Positions 1 through 5,616 of a stretch of DNA of 7,138 nucleotides are shown here, piece by piece (position 1 is the first letter of the stretch; every line of letters starts with the position of its first letter). The stretch is from positions 1 through 7,138 of the forward strand of contig JABDKS010001048.1 of NCBI GenBank assembly GCA_013002105.1, given 5' to 3'. Below the pieces are notes generated by a model, which worked only from the letters and a program-made list of their open reading frames with translations, was not told the origin of the DNA and made no database searches. Source of the DNA: Pirellulaceae bacterium. Its GTDB lineage: Bacteria; Planctomycetota; Planctomycetia; Pirellulales; Pirellulaceae. The position numbers were made by a program, and so were the translations under genes.

Positions 1-1254
1 CTGGATCATCCTAAACGTGATCGAGTGTTGGCCAAAATCATTCGGCGCGACGCGGACGATCCATGGATCCAACTGGCAGTCCAGAGTTCGCTGCACGATT
101 CGGCTGTCGGTGTGTTTGTTGAACTGATGCAGGACCAGGGGTTTCGATCCAGCGGCGCGAGTCGGTTTTTGACCCGATTGGCGCAACAAATCAATCAGCA
201 AGAAAAACCCACTGGTTTGGATCGGGCCGTTTTGGCGATGGCATCGATGAATCCGGTCGATGGAGTATTCGCACTGCCGATCATGGGAACACTGCGGCAA
301 GATCGCTGGCAAACTGATCGAACACAGACGCCAGAGAGCCATCTGCAGAAACTTGATCAAGTGATTAGCAAAATGGTCGATCGATCGATCCTCCATGCCA
401 TGCAGCAGAACGCGGAGGTGGCTGAACGCGTTAACGCGATCGAGACGTTGGCATTTGGAAAGTTTCTGGAGGTGCGGACACCACTGAGCGATTTGATTGA
501 TCAGCAGCAGCCATTGGAAATTCAACGCGCCGCGATTGCGACGCTCGGTCGTTTCGACGAATCCGATGTGGCGGAGGTGCTTTTGGATGCGTGGCAGAAA
601 CTCAGTCCCTCACTGCGCGATGCTGCCAGCGAAGTGGTGTTTGCCCGCGATGATCGCACGATGACGCTTTTTGATCGCATCGACGAGGGTCGAATGCCGT
701 TAAGCGATTTGTCACCGGCACGTTTGAAACTGATGGCCCAGTCCAAGAACGATCAGGTCGCCCAGCGCGCCGTTGGTTTTCTGGAGTCATTGGATCTCGG
801 GGCGAGGTCGGACGTTGTTGCCAACTATCAAAGCTCGCTCAACTTGACCGGTGATGTTGATCGCGGTCGTGATGTGTTCAAGAAATCGTGCGCGGCTTGC
901 CACAAAGTCGAAGGAGTCGGCTACGAATTGGGTCCGAATCTGGCGACCATCAAAACACGCGGTGTTGCAACGATTTTGGTCAACGTGCTCGATCCCAGTC
1001 GCGAAGTCAATCCAGAGTTCTTGAATTACGCGGTGCTGACGCACGATGGTAAATTGGTTACCGGCATGATTGTGGCCGAGAGCGCCAATAGCATCACGCT
1101 CAGACGTGGCGCCGAGGAAGTCGATACGATTCTGCGCAGCGAAATCGAAGCACTTCGTAGCACGGGTGTTTCGATCATGCCCGAAGGCCTAGAAAAAACA
1201 ATCGACCCCCAAGGCATGGCCGACCTGATCGCCTACTTGATGCGAGTCAAATAA
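1..1254 (+). CDS. Planctomycete-type haem-binding (cytochrome c) domain protein, C-terminal part
   Basis: The reading frame is open from base 1 to the TAA at 1252-1254, so this is the 3' part (417 codons) of a larger gene that starts outside the window. The first ~280 visible residues are helical, with repeated hydrophobic patterns that suggest HEAT-like repeats. The last ~130 residues form a cytochrome c module: the haem attachment motif CAACH is at window residues 297-301 (bases 889-903), it is followed by a GYELGPNL segment, and the likely distal Met ligand is in MPEGLEK (Met393), close to the C-terminal DLIAYL. This matches the 'putative heme-binding domain, Pirellula/Verrucomicrobium type' (TIGR02603). 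In planctomycetes that domain usually ends long exported proteins with an N-terminal dehydrogenase-like beta-propeller and central HEAT repeats. By family it should be periplasmic and take part in electron transfer from an unknown oxidation. The substrate and N-terminal domain cannot be seen. It converges with the leftward operon and is probably unrelated to it. Confidence 0.9.
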   Translation: MDHPKRDRVLAKIIRRDADDPWIQLAVQSSLHDSAVGVFVELMQDQGFRSSGASRFLTRLAQQINQQEKPTGLDRAVLAMASMNPVDGVFALPIMGTLRQDRWQTDRTQTPESHLQKLDQVISKMVDRSILHAMQQNAEVAERVNAIETLAFGKFLEVRTPLSDLIDQQQPLEIQRAAIATLGRFDESDVAEVLLDAWQKLSPSLRDAASEVVFARDDRTMTLFDRIDEGRMPLSDLSPARLKLMAQSKNDQVAQRAVGFLESLDLGARSDVVANYQSSLNLTGDVDRGRDVFKKSCAACHKVEGVGYELGPNLATIKTRGVATILVNVLDPSREVNPEFLNYAVLTHDGKLVTGMIVAESANSITLRRGAEEVDTILRSEIEALRSTGVSIMPEGLEKTIDPQGMADLIAYLMRVK

Positions 1255-1650
1255 GAACCTTGGAATCATAACGGAATCGGCTCCCGGTGCGGCAAAGCGA
1301 ATCCGCTTGACCAATGAGGCCGAGCCATCAAGCCTAGTAGCTCGTTGCGTGTAACCCGTTGGTGTCGCCACACGATGGCCTACAAATGGAATCCACTGTT
1401 CCATTCACTGCAATTGGGATGTTGGCTACTGTTTCCTCCGGATTGTGATTTTGTCTGTAGGCCGTTGCCGGCGCGGGACTGAGTTGTTGACGCGTTGCGC
1501 ACGAGCGTTTCAGCGGACGGTCAGAGTCTGATTGCGGACGCCATGGGGCCTCGAGGCAAAGCTGAAGCATGCCAACTGGGTGCTCTCAAACGATCGGTAC
1601 GTTGCGAAGAACCGATCGGCGCCTGTGCTGATGGTGACGATCGCCTGGTG
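1255..1650. other. Non-coding stretch between convergent genes
   Basis: These 396 bases separate the TAA of the haem-domain gene from the TAA of the alpha-E gene. I find no convincing gene: the short open frames lack ribosome binding sites and family-like sequence. Visible structure is limited to small hairpins: 5 bp at 1295-1308, 7 bp at 1385-1405 and 8 bp at 1591-1618. Only the last is placed sensibly for a terminator. No clear terminator follows the plus-strand gene. Confidence 0.6.
1591..1618 (-). terminator. Possible terminator of the leftward four-gene operon
   Basis: A perfect 8-bp inverted repeat, CGATCGGT at 1591-1598 and ACCGATCG at 1611-1618, has a 12-nt loop. It begins 33 bases beyond the alpha-E stop codon. 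Read on the minus strand, the hairpin is followed by only a short TTTGAG tract, so it is a weak intrinsic terminator at best. An 8-bp repeat of this kind is expected by chance a few times in a window this long, so position is the main support. Confidence 0.35.
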
Positions 1651-2673
1651 TTATTGTTTCGACGAGCCGTTTCGATGTGCTTCGACGACCGACGATGACA
1701 CCATCGATGGCGACGCAATCGCGGAAGCATGGGGTGGAGCAAAAAAATCGCCATGGATCGCCAAGCCGATTTCGTTCAATTGTGTTTGGAAATCGTCAAT
1801 GAACTCATGCAATCCGTTCTTCAAGATGGTCGAAATGTCCGTGTAATCCATATTGGATCGAAGTCGTCCCAACAGTTGTTCGGAACGATTGCGAAATGTA
1901 TTGGCATCGCTCCCGTTGATGTGGCGAAGTGACTCCTGGGCCTTCATCACGCCAAAGTGCATTGACCTGGGAAAACGACGATCAAGGATTAGCAATTCCG
2001 CGACGTTTCGCGGCACAATTTTGCCGTAAAGCCGACGATAGGATTCCAAAGCACTCGCCGACTTCAGTAACGCAGACCAGCGGACCACATCGAGCGAGGA
2101 TCCAACATCACGCGTCTGAGGGAGCAGAATGTAGTACTGTACGTCGACGATCCGAGACGTCTTGTCGGCTCGCTCGATCAATCGTCCCAACCGCGAAAAA
2201 TGCCACGCATCATCATGTAGCATCGTGGCATCCATGGCGCCGACCAACAAATGGCTGGCAATCCGAACTCGTTCGCAGAATTCTTGCGGTTGCTCCAGCG
2301 TCGCTCGGAATTGCGCTGCTGAACGAACCATGAAGTAAAATTTGTTCAACTGCTCCCAAACGACACCAGAAATCACTTCGCGGATGGCGCGCGCATTCTC
2401 GCGAGCTTTGTTGATGCAGGAAGCGATTGAATTCTCGTTTTCTTCGTCAAACGACAAGAACTGCAGTACGTTCTCGCGTGTCGGATGGTCATAACGCTCC
2501 CCAAAGGCTGATTGATCGGCCGTTGTGTAGACCAACGGGGTCCATTGATTGCTCAACGAATCGTTTTCGCCCAACGTCAAGTTGTAATTGACGTCGATGA
2601 ACCTGGCGACATTTTCGGCCCGTTCAACGAAACGACTGAGCCAATACACAGAATCGGCAACGCGACTTAGCAT
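1651..2673 (-). CDS. Alpha-E domain protein (DUF403, COG2307)
   Basis: This 340-residue, all-helical, apparently soluble protein has the hallmarks of the alpha-E family. It begins [15 protein letters not shown], carries the ER motif in RFVERAENVAR (residues 14-24), repeats a similar motif in LGRLIERADKTSR (162-174), and has RWSALLKSASALESYRR at 198-214 and LDRRFPRSMHF at 230-240. The last ~30 residues are Ser/Ala-rich and look unconserved. The family nearly always pairs with circularly permuted ATP-grasp proteins and is predicted from comparative genomics to assist a peptide or amide ligation reaction; the biochemistry is unproven. The ATG at 2673-2671 is chosen because it gives the usual family N-terminus and forms a TGATG junction with the stop of the upstream gene, which implies translational coupling. 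A TTG one codon earlier (2676) is the only close alternative. A GGGGAG ribosome binding site lies 8 nt upstream. It is the last gene of the operon. Confidence 0.93.
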   Translation of the reverse strand: MLSRVADSVYWLSRFVERAENVARFIDVNYNLTLGENDSLSNQWTPLVYTTADQSAFGERYDHPTRENVLQFLSFDEENENSIASCINKARENARAIREVISGVVWEQLNKFYFMVRSAAQFRATLEQPQEFCERVRIASHLLVGAMDATMLHDDAWHFSRLGRLIERADKTSRIVDVQYYILLPQTRDVGSSLDVVRWSALLKSASALESYRRLYGKIVPRNVAELLILDRRFPRSMHFGVMKAQESLRHINGSDANTFRNRSEQLLGRLRSNMDYTDISTILKNGLHEFIDDFQTQLNEIGLAIHGDFFAPPHASAIASPSMVSSSVVEAHRNGSSKQ

Positions 2674-4154
2674 CAAGTTGTCTCCCCGGCGGCCAAGACA
2701 AGCCTCGAATCAACGACATCGCTGGACCGAAGCACCCATGTGTCTTTGCTGCCACCTCCTTGCGAAGAATTAACAACCATGGATCCTTCCCGAAGAGCCA
2801 CACGTGTCAAACCGCCGGGCATTACATACACATCCTTGCCGCATAAGACAAAGGGGCGCAAATCAACGTGCCGCGGTTCCAGTTGGTCACCTACCAGAGT
2901 CGGAACGGTCGATAGGTTCAGCATCGGCTGCGCGATCCAATCACGCGGATTCGCTTTGATCGCTTCAGCGCACTTTGCCCGCTCTTGGATGCTGGCTTGA
3001 GGGCCCATCAGAATCCCGTAGCCACCAGATTCATTTGTGGGCTTTACTACCAACTGATCGAGGTGGCTCAACACGTGTTCGCGTTGTTTTTCTTCGGCGC
3101 AAAGGTACGTCGGCACGTTTCGCAGGATGGGGTCATCGCCAAAGTAATATTTGATGATGTCGGGAACGTAGGAGTAGACGGCTTTGTCGTCAGCAATTCC
3201 AGTGCCCGGCGCGTTGGCCAATGTTACTCGCCCAGCGCGGTAAACGTCCATCAAGTGATCGACGCCCAGGCACGAATCCGGTCTGAATGTCTTGGGGTCT
3301 AAGAACTCATCGTCGATCCGCCGGTAAATGACATCCACGCGGCGGAGTCCTTTCGTGGTGATCATGTGGACGTAACCACCGTCGACGACAAGGTCAGTAC
3401 CGTGGACCAATTCAATCCCCATTTGCTGAGCCAAGAAGGTGTGCTCAAAGTAAGCGGAGTTGTAGACGCCGGGCGTCAACAGCACCGCCGTTGGGTCATC
3501 AACGCCTGGTGGGGCGCAGTCCAGCAGCGTCTTGAGTAACTGCTCGGGATAGTCGTCAATCGGGGCAACCGACATCCCTTCGAAGACATGCGAGTAGGTG
3601 CGTTTCATCAGTTCACGATTCTCAAGGACATACGAGACGCCCGAGGGACAACGCAAATTGTCTTCCAGTACGTAAATTTGACCGTCGCGGTCACGAACCA
3701 GGTCGACCCCGGTGATGTGGCACCAAACACTTTGAGCCGGGTGAAAACCGACGCATTGTTTGCGCAGCGTTTTGGAGGATCGAACCAGATCTTCGGGGAC
3801 AACTTTGTCCTTGATGATCTTGCCATCGTTGTAGACGTCGTCAACAAAAAGATTGAGGGCTCGGATCCGTTGTTCGAGCCCGCGTTCGATCATCGACCAC
3901 TCCGATTCGTCGATGATTCGCGGCAAGAGATCGAAGGGCCATACTTTTTCCGTGCCGGCGTTGTGGCTGTAGACGTTGAAAGTGATGCCCATGTTTTGCA
4001 GATTCAGGTCAGCAACTTTCTGTCGCTGCTGCAAACTGCCCTCGGCCAGGCTGGTAAGTCGCTCCACAAAGCCGGCCCCACTGGCTCGTGGCCGACCGTC
4101 CGCGGCGAACAACTCGTCAAAAATATCATCGTGACAATAGGGCGAAATCAGCAC
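2673..4154 (-). CDS. Circularly permuted ATP-grasp protein (DUF404/DUF407, COG2308)
   Basis: This 493-residue protein is full length for the family. Recognisable blocks in order are: [12 protein letters not shown] (12-23), [20 protein letters not shown] (161-180), [15 protein letters not shown] (273-287), [19 protein letters not shown] (314-332), the nucleotide-binding stretch [18 protein letters not shown] with Lys371 and the Gly-rich SGGYG loop (368-385), RDWIAQP (404-410), PRHVDLRPF (427-435), [12 protein letters not shown] (446-457) and [13 protein letters not shown] (463-475). ATP-grasp enzymes join a carboxylate to an amine through an acyl-phosphate; this branch is predicted to make amide or peptide bonds, with unknown substrate. 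No signal peptide or membrane segment is seen, so it should be cytoplasmic. The start is the GTG at 4154: an in-frame TGA lies at 4166-4164 and a GAGG site lies 7 nt upstream. The gene shares one base with the following alpha-E start codon. It starts 66 bases after the second CBS gene ends. Confidence 0.95.
   Translation of the reverse strand: MLISPYCHDDIFDELFAADGRPRASGAGFVERLTSLAEGSLQQRQKVADLNLQNMGITFNVYSHNAGTEKVWPFDLLPRIIDESEWSMIERGLEQRIRALNLFVDDVYNDGKIIKDKVVPEDLVRSSKTLRKQCVGFHPAQSVWCHITGVDLVRDRDGQIYVLEDNLRCPSGVSYVLENRELMKRTYSHVFEGMSVAPIDDYPEQLLKTLLDCAPPGVDDPTAVLLTPGVYNSAYFEHTFLAQQMGIELVHGTDLVVDGGYVHMITTKGLRRVDVIYRRIDDEFLDPKTFRPDSCLGVDHLMDVYRAGRVTLANAPGTGIADDKAVYSYVPDIIKYYFGDDPILRNVPTYLCAEEKQREHVLSHLDQLVVKPTNESGGYGILMGPQASIQERAKCAEAIKANPRDWIAQPMLNLSTVPTLVGDQLEPRHVDLRPFVLCGKDVYVMPGGLTRVALREGSMVVNSSQGGGSKDTWVLRSSDVVDSRLVLAAGETT
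2682..2687 (-). promoter_or_regulatory. Ribosome binding site of the alpha-E gene
   Basis: GGGGAG on the minus strand lies 8 nt before the ATG at 2673, inside the 3' end of the ATP-grasp gene. It supports translation of the alpha-E gene from the overlapping TGATG junction. The spacing to the TTG at 2676 would be 5 nt, so the site alone does not exclude that start. Confidence 0.6.
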
Positions 4155-4160
4155 CGATGT

Positions 4161-4165
4161 ACCTC
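4161..4165 (-). promoter_or_regulatory. Ribosome binding site fixing the GTG start of the ATP-grasp gene
   Basis: GAGGT on the minus strand overlaps the in-frame TGA at 4166-4164 and leaves 7 nt between GAGG and the GTG at 4154-4152. As no in-frame start exists between the stop and the GTG, this site decides the start. It also shows that the gene can be translated independently of the CBS genes. Confidence 0.65.
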
Positions 4166-4220
4166 AAACTATTGGAAAAGGATTGCTTGGCAACGCGTTG
4201 TTTGGAGCCAATGTCGGCTC

Positions 4221-4715
4221 TCATTGGTCAAAATGTTTTTCGATAAAATCGAATACTCGCCGCGGACTTAAAATCCCGCGGGAGGTGCCGTCGATCGCCA
4301 GTACCGGAACATGGCGGTGTCCGGCGACCGCGATCGCGGCCAACGCGATCGCGACCGGATCCGTTTGGTAGACGACGGTCGGATTAGCAGTCATCACTTC
4401 GCCGACGGCGGTGTCGGCCCAATTGGCATATCGCTCAGCGACTTTTTCCAGAACATCACGCCCGGTGAAAATTCCGACCACCTTGCCATCGGAGACAACC
4501 AGTAGGCTCGAAGCATTGGCCGCATGAAGTCGATCAATCGCCTCTCCAACTGTGGCCGACGGTTCGACTTCAATGCACGGTTGTGACGTCAGAGCGTCGA
4601 CCGTGTCTTCCGCCAGCGCGCGGTGCAATTCACTGTCGTAAGCGACTGGTTCATAGTCACTTAGCGGATCCTTAAATTCCACAGCATCACCGCTCATCGA
4701 GGTATTTTCGGTCAT
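4221..4715 (-). CDS. Tandem CBS-domain (Bateman module) protein, second of pair
   Basis: This 164-residue soluble protein is an acidic ~40-residue leader followed by two CBS domains and nothing else. CBS 1 spans about 42-97 and contains TVGEAIDRLHAANASSLLVV and GIFTGRDVLE; CBS 2 spans about 105-160 with VMTANPTVVYQTDP and GILSPRRVFDFI. The first repeat has the full G-x-x-T-x-x-D ribose-phosphate signature (Gly81, Thr84, Asp87), so this site may bind AMP, ADP, ATP or a related ligand. The second has Ser150 and Arg153 in place of Thr and Asp. Such free-standing CBS pairs act as ligand sensors for partner proteins. The ATG at 4715 is 3 nt after the stop of the preceding CBS gene and has a GGAG site 8 nt upstream (4724-4727), so the two are almost certainly co-translated. 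The next gene downstream on this strand is the ATP-grasp gene, a possible partner. Confidence 0.92.
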   Translation of the reverse strand: MTENTSMSGDAVEFKDPLSDYEPVAYDSELHRALAEDTVDALTSQPCIEVEPSATVGEAIDRLHAANASSLLVVSDGKVVGIFTGRDVLEKVAERYANWADTAVGEVMTANPTVVYQTDPVAIALAAIAVAGHRHVPVLAIDGTSRGILSPRRVFDFIEKHFDQ

Positions 4716-4718
4716 CGT

Positions 4719-5204
4719 TTAGGCTCCCTCTCGTTGGTGCATCCAGGGCGTGCTACCAAGCCGTTGCACCGTGACTACTCTGGCAAAACAGTCGGCGAAA
4801 TATTCCGCTAGTCCCCGTTGTCCGGTGACGCCGACCAGTTTGCCGTCGTCGTCCGTCACGCAGACGAATCTAGCCTCGTCACGCTCGATGGCATCCCAAA
4901 CCCGTGAAATCGGTTCGCTGCTTTTCAAGGCAAAGAAACCGGGGTCAGCAAATTCTTCAACCGTACGGTCATCCAGTGTCACATTTTTTTGTAACACCGC
5001 GATGACCGAATGCTCGGTAAAAATGCCCAACGGGATTCCCGAATAGTCGACAATCACGGTGCATCCCAGCGACTTTGATCGCATTTGCGCGATCGCGGCG
5101 CGGAGCAGCGTGCCGGTGTGGACCTTGATTGCATCGCGCATGGGAAGGCAGCTGATCGGCTCGCGTCGCAATTCCTCTTTGAAACTCATGATCGCGTTCT
5201 CCAT
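4719..5204 (-). CDS. Tandem CBS-domain (Bateman module) protein, first of pair
   Basis: This is a 161-residue protein with two CBS domains. CBS 1 (about 18-78) contains LLRAAIAQMRSKSLGCTVIV and GIFTEHSVIAVL; CBS 2 (about 82-140) contains SEPISRVWDAIERDEARFVCV and GVTGQRGLAEYFAD. Its nucleotide-binding signatures have decayed: the first has Thr63 but Ser66 instead of Asp, and the second has Gly128 and Gly131 in the Thr and Asp positions. It may therefore bind a different ligand, bind weakly, or serve as a structural partner for the neighbouring CBS protein; CBS pairs often form head-to-head dimers. Two starts are possible: ATG 5204 (AGGA site, 9 nt away) or ATG 5189, five codons later, giving 156 residues with a better GGAG site at 5199-5202, also 9 nt away. 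The conserved part is unaffected. It is the first gene of the operon, and three 20-bp repeats lie directly upstream. Confidence 0.9.
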   Translation of the reverse strand: MENAIMSFKEELRREPISCLPMRDAIKVHTGTLLRAAIAQMRSKSLGCTVIVDYSGIPLGIFTEHSVIAVLQKNVTLDDRTVEEFADPGFFALKSSEPISRVWDAIERDEARFVCVTDDDGKLVGVTGQRGLAEYFADCFARVVTVQRLGSTPWMHQREGA

Positions 5205-5215
5205 TGCCCATTTTC

Positions 5216-5275
5216 CTAACTAGCACACCGAATTTCTAATTAGCACACCGAATTCCTAAATAGCACACCGTGAAC
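5216..5275. repeat. Three 20-bp tandem direct repeats upstream of the CBS operon
   Basis: The copies are at 5216-5235, 5236-5255 and 5256-5275. All share CTAA-N-TAGCACACCG, where N is C, T and A in turn. Copies 1 and 2 also share AATT plus one variable base, while copy 3 diverges after CACACCG. The 20-bp period is close to two DNA turns, which would put equivalent faces on one side of the helix. The first copy begins 12 bp from the outer ATG of the first CBS gene, and its minus-strand edge supplies the AGGA ribosome binding site. An operator array or a leader-RNA element are both possible. With no unique spacers between copies, it is not a CRISPR array. Confidence 0.85.
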
Positions 5276-5297
5276 CAATTGCGACGATTGGTTTTTT
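5273..5297 (+). terminator. Terminator-like hairpin with T-tract, no gene upstream on its strand
   Basis: A perfect 7-bp stem, AACCAAT at 5273-5279 and ATTGGTT at 5287-5293, has a 7-nt loop (or 8 bp with a T-G wobble) and runs into a six-T tract (5292-5297). This is the form of a rho-independent terminator on the plus strand, but the stem has only two G-C pairs. All genes from 1651 to 5204 are on the minus strand, so it would act on antisense or read-through transcripts. It could instead be an operator or part of the leader of the leftward operon. Confidence 0.35.
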
Positions 5298-5444
5298 GCG
5301 CCCCTTAAAGGTCCGCTAAGTCTTGCTTAACGGCCCCGTGCAACACCCCGCCGATTTGCTCGTTTCATTCGCTCGCAACCGACCGCGCAGTCGAGCCAAG
5401 ATCTGCTACAAATCCGTGGACTGAGACAGGTCACGGTGCTACTT

Positions 5445-5473
5445 TTTTGAGCGTAAAAGTGTGCGTATATGAT
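5445..5473 (+). promoter_or_regulatory. Weak candidate promoter of the transporter gene
   Basis: TATGAT at 5468-5473 matches the TATAAT -10 consensus at five of six positions. A poor -35 match, TTTTGA at 5445-5450, lies 17 bp upstream; TTGAGC at 5447-5452 is a better-looking hexamer but leaves only 15 bp. Transcription would begin near 5480 and give a leader of about 110 nt before the GTG. Planctomycete promoters are poorly predicted by this consensus, so this is only a suggestion. Confidence 0.25.
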
Positions 5474-5539
5474 CGTCACGGGTCGCGGAGGGTGCGATGA
5501 CGTAATTGGCATGCAACCTGCACGTACTCGTGTAGTCCG

Positions 5540-5567
5540 TTGAATCCGACTCATTGAATCCGATCAA
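5540..5567 (+). repeat. Short 14-bp imperfect tandem repeat in the transporter leader
   Basis: TTGAATCCGA occurs at 5540-5549 and again at 5554-5563, as part of two adjacent 14-bp units (TTGAATCCGACTCA and TTGAATCCGATCAA). It lies 25-52 bp before the GTG start. A regulator binding site is possible, but the repeat is short enough to be accidental. Confidence 0.4.
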
Positions 5568-5578
5568 ACGCAGAACCG

Positions 5579-5616
5579 GAATTGCGAATTCGTGTCATCC
5601 ATAGCATTCGCAATTC
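5579..5616 (+). promoter_or_regulatory. Inverted repeat enclosing the transporter start codon
   Basis: GAATTGCGAAT (5579-5589) and ATTCGCAATTC (5606-5616) are a perfect 11-bp inverted repeat with a 16-nt spacer that contains the GTG start at 5592-5594. In mRNA it would fold into a hairpin with the start codon in the loop and the only purine-rich stretch before it (CGGAA, 5577-5581) partly in the left arm, a layout that could restrict initiation. The right arm encodes residues 5-9 of the protein. As DNA it could also be a repressor operator. Confidence 0.55.

Larger units (their letters stand above)
5205..5591. other. Divergent intergenic control region
   Basis: These 387 bases lie between the leftward CBS/ATP-grasp operon and the rightward transporter gene and must hold both promoters. 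They contain the 20-bp repeat cluster (5216-5275), a terminator-like hairpin (5273-5297), an imperfect hairpin at 5310-5335 (TAAG/CTTA and CCG/CGG arms around a TCTTG loop), a 6-bp inverted repeat at 5441-5460 (ACTTTT/AAAAGT), a 14-bp imperfect tandem repeat (5540-5567) and the left arm of the start-codon hairpin. I see no gene in it. Confidence 0.6.

Noticed and set aside
1385..1405. 7-bp hairpin AATGGAA/TTCCATT as terminator of the haem-domain gene
   Set aside because: It is 130 bp past the stop, AT-rich and not followed by a T-tract.
1495..1846. Small overlapping plus-strand open frames running from the intergenic stretch into the alpha-E gene
   Set aside because: No ribosome binding site, no recognisable sequence, and they overlap the antisense of a supported gene.
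1929..2333. 134-codon plus-strand open frame opposite the alpha-E gene
   Set aside because: It is antisense to conserved alpha-E blocks, and its translation is basic and compositionally odd with no family features.
2674..2676. TTG as start of the alpha-E gene
   Set aside because: It would add one residue before the ATG that matches the usual family N-terminus. The ATG also makes the standard TGATG junction.
4191..4200. Perfect 10-bp palindrome CAACGCGTTG between the second CBS gene and the ATP-grasp gene
   Set aside because: A short palindrome with no loop, no T-tract and no extension. It could be an operator, but it is within chance expectation.
3588..4271. Long open frame (227 codons) on the plus strand opposite the ATP-grasp gene
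   Set aside because: It is antisense to a full-length, clearly recognisable family member and its translation resembles no domain. The open frame follows from the codon bias of the real gene.
5216..5275. Repeat cluster as a CRISPR array
   Set aside because: The copies are directly adjacent with no unique spacers, there are only three, and no cas gene is nearby.
5327..5554. 75-codon minus-strand open frame inside the divergent intergenic region
   Set aside because: Its translation is rich in Arg, Ser, Thr and Cys like random sequence, no clear ribosome binding site was found, and it would cover the probable promoters.
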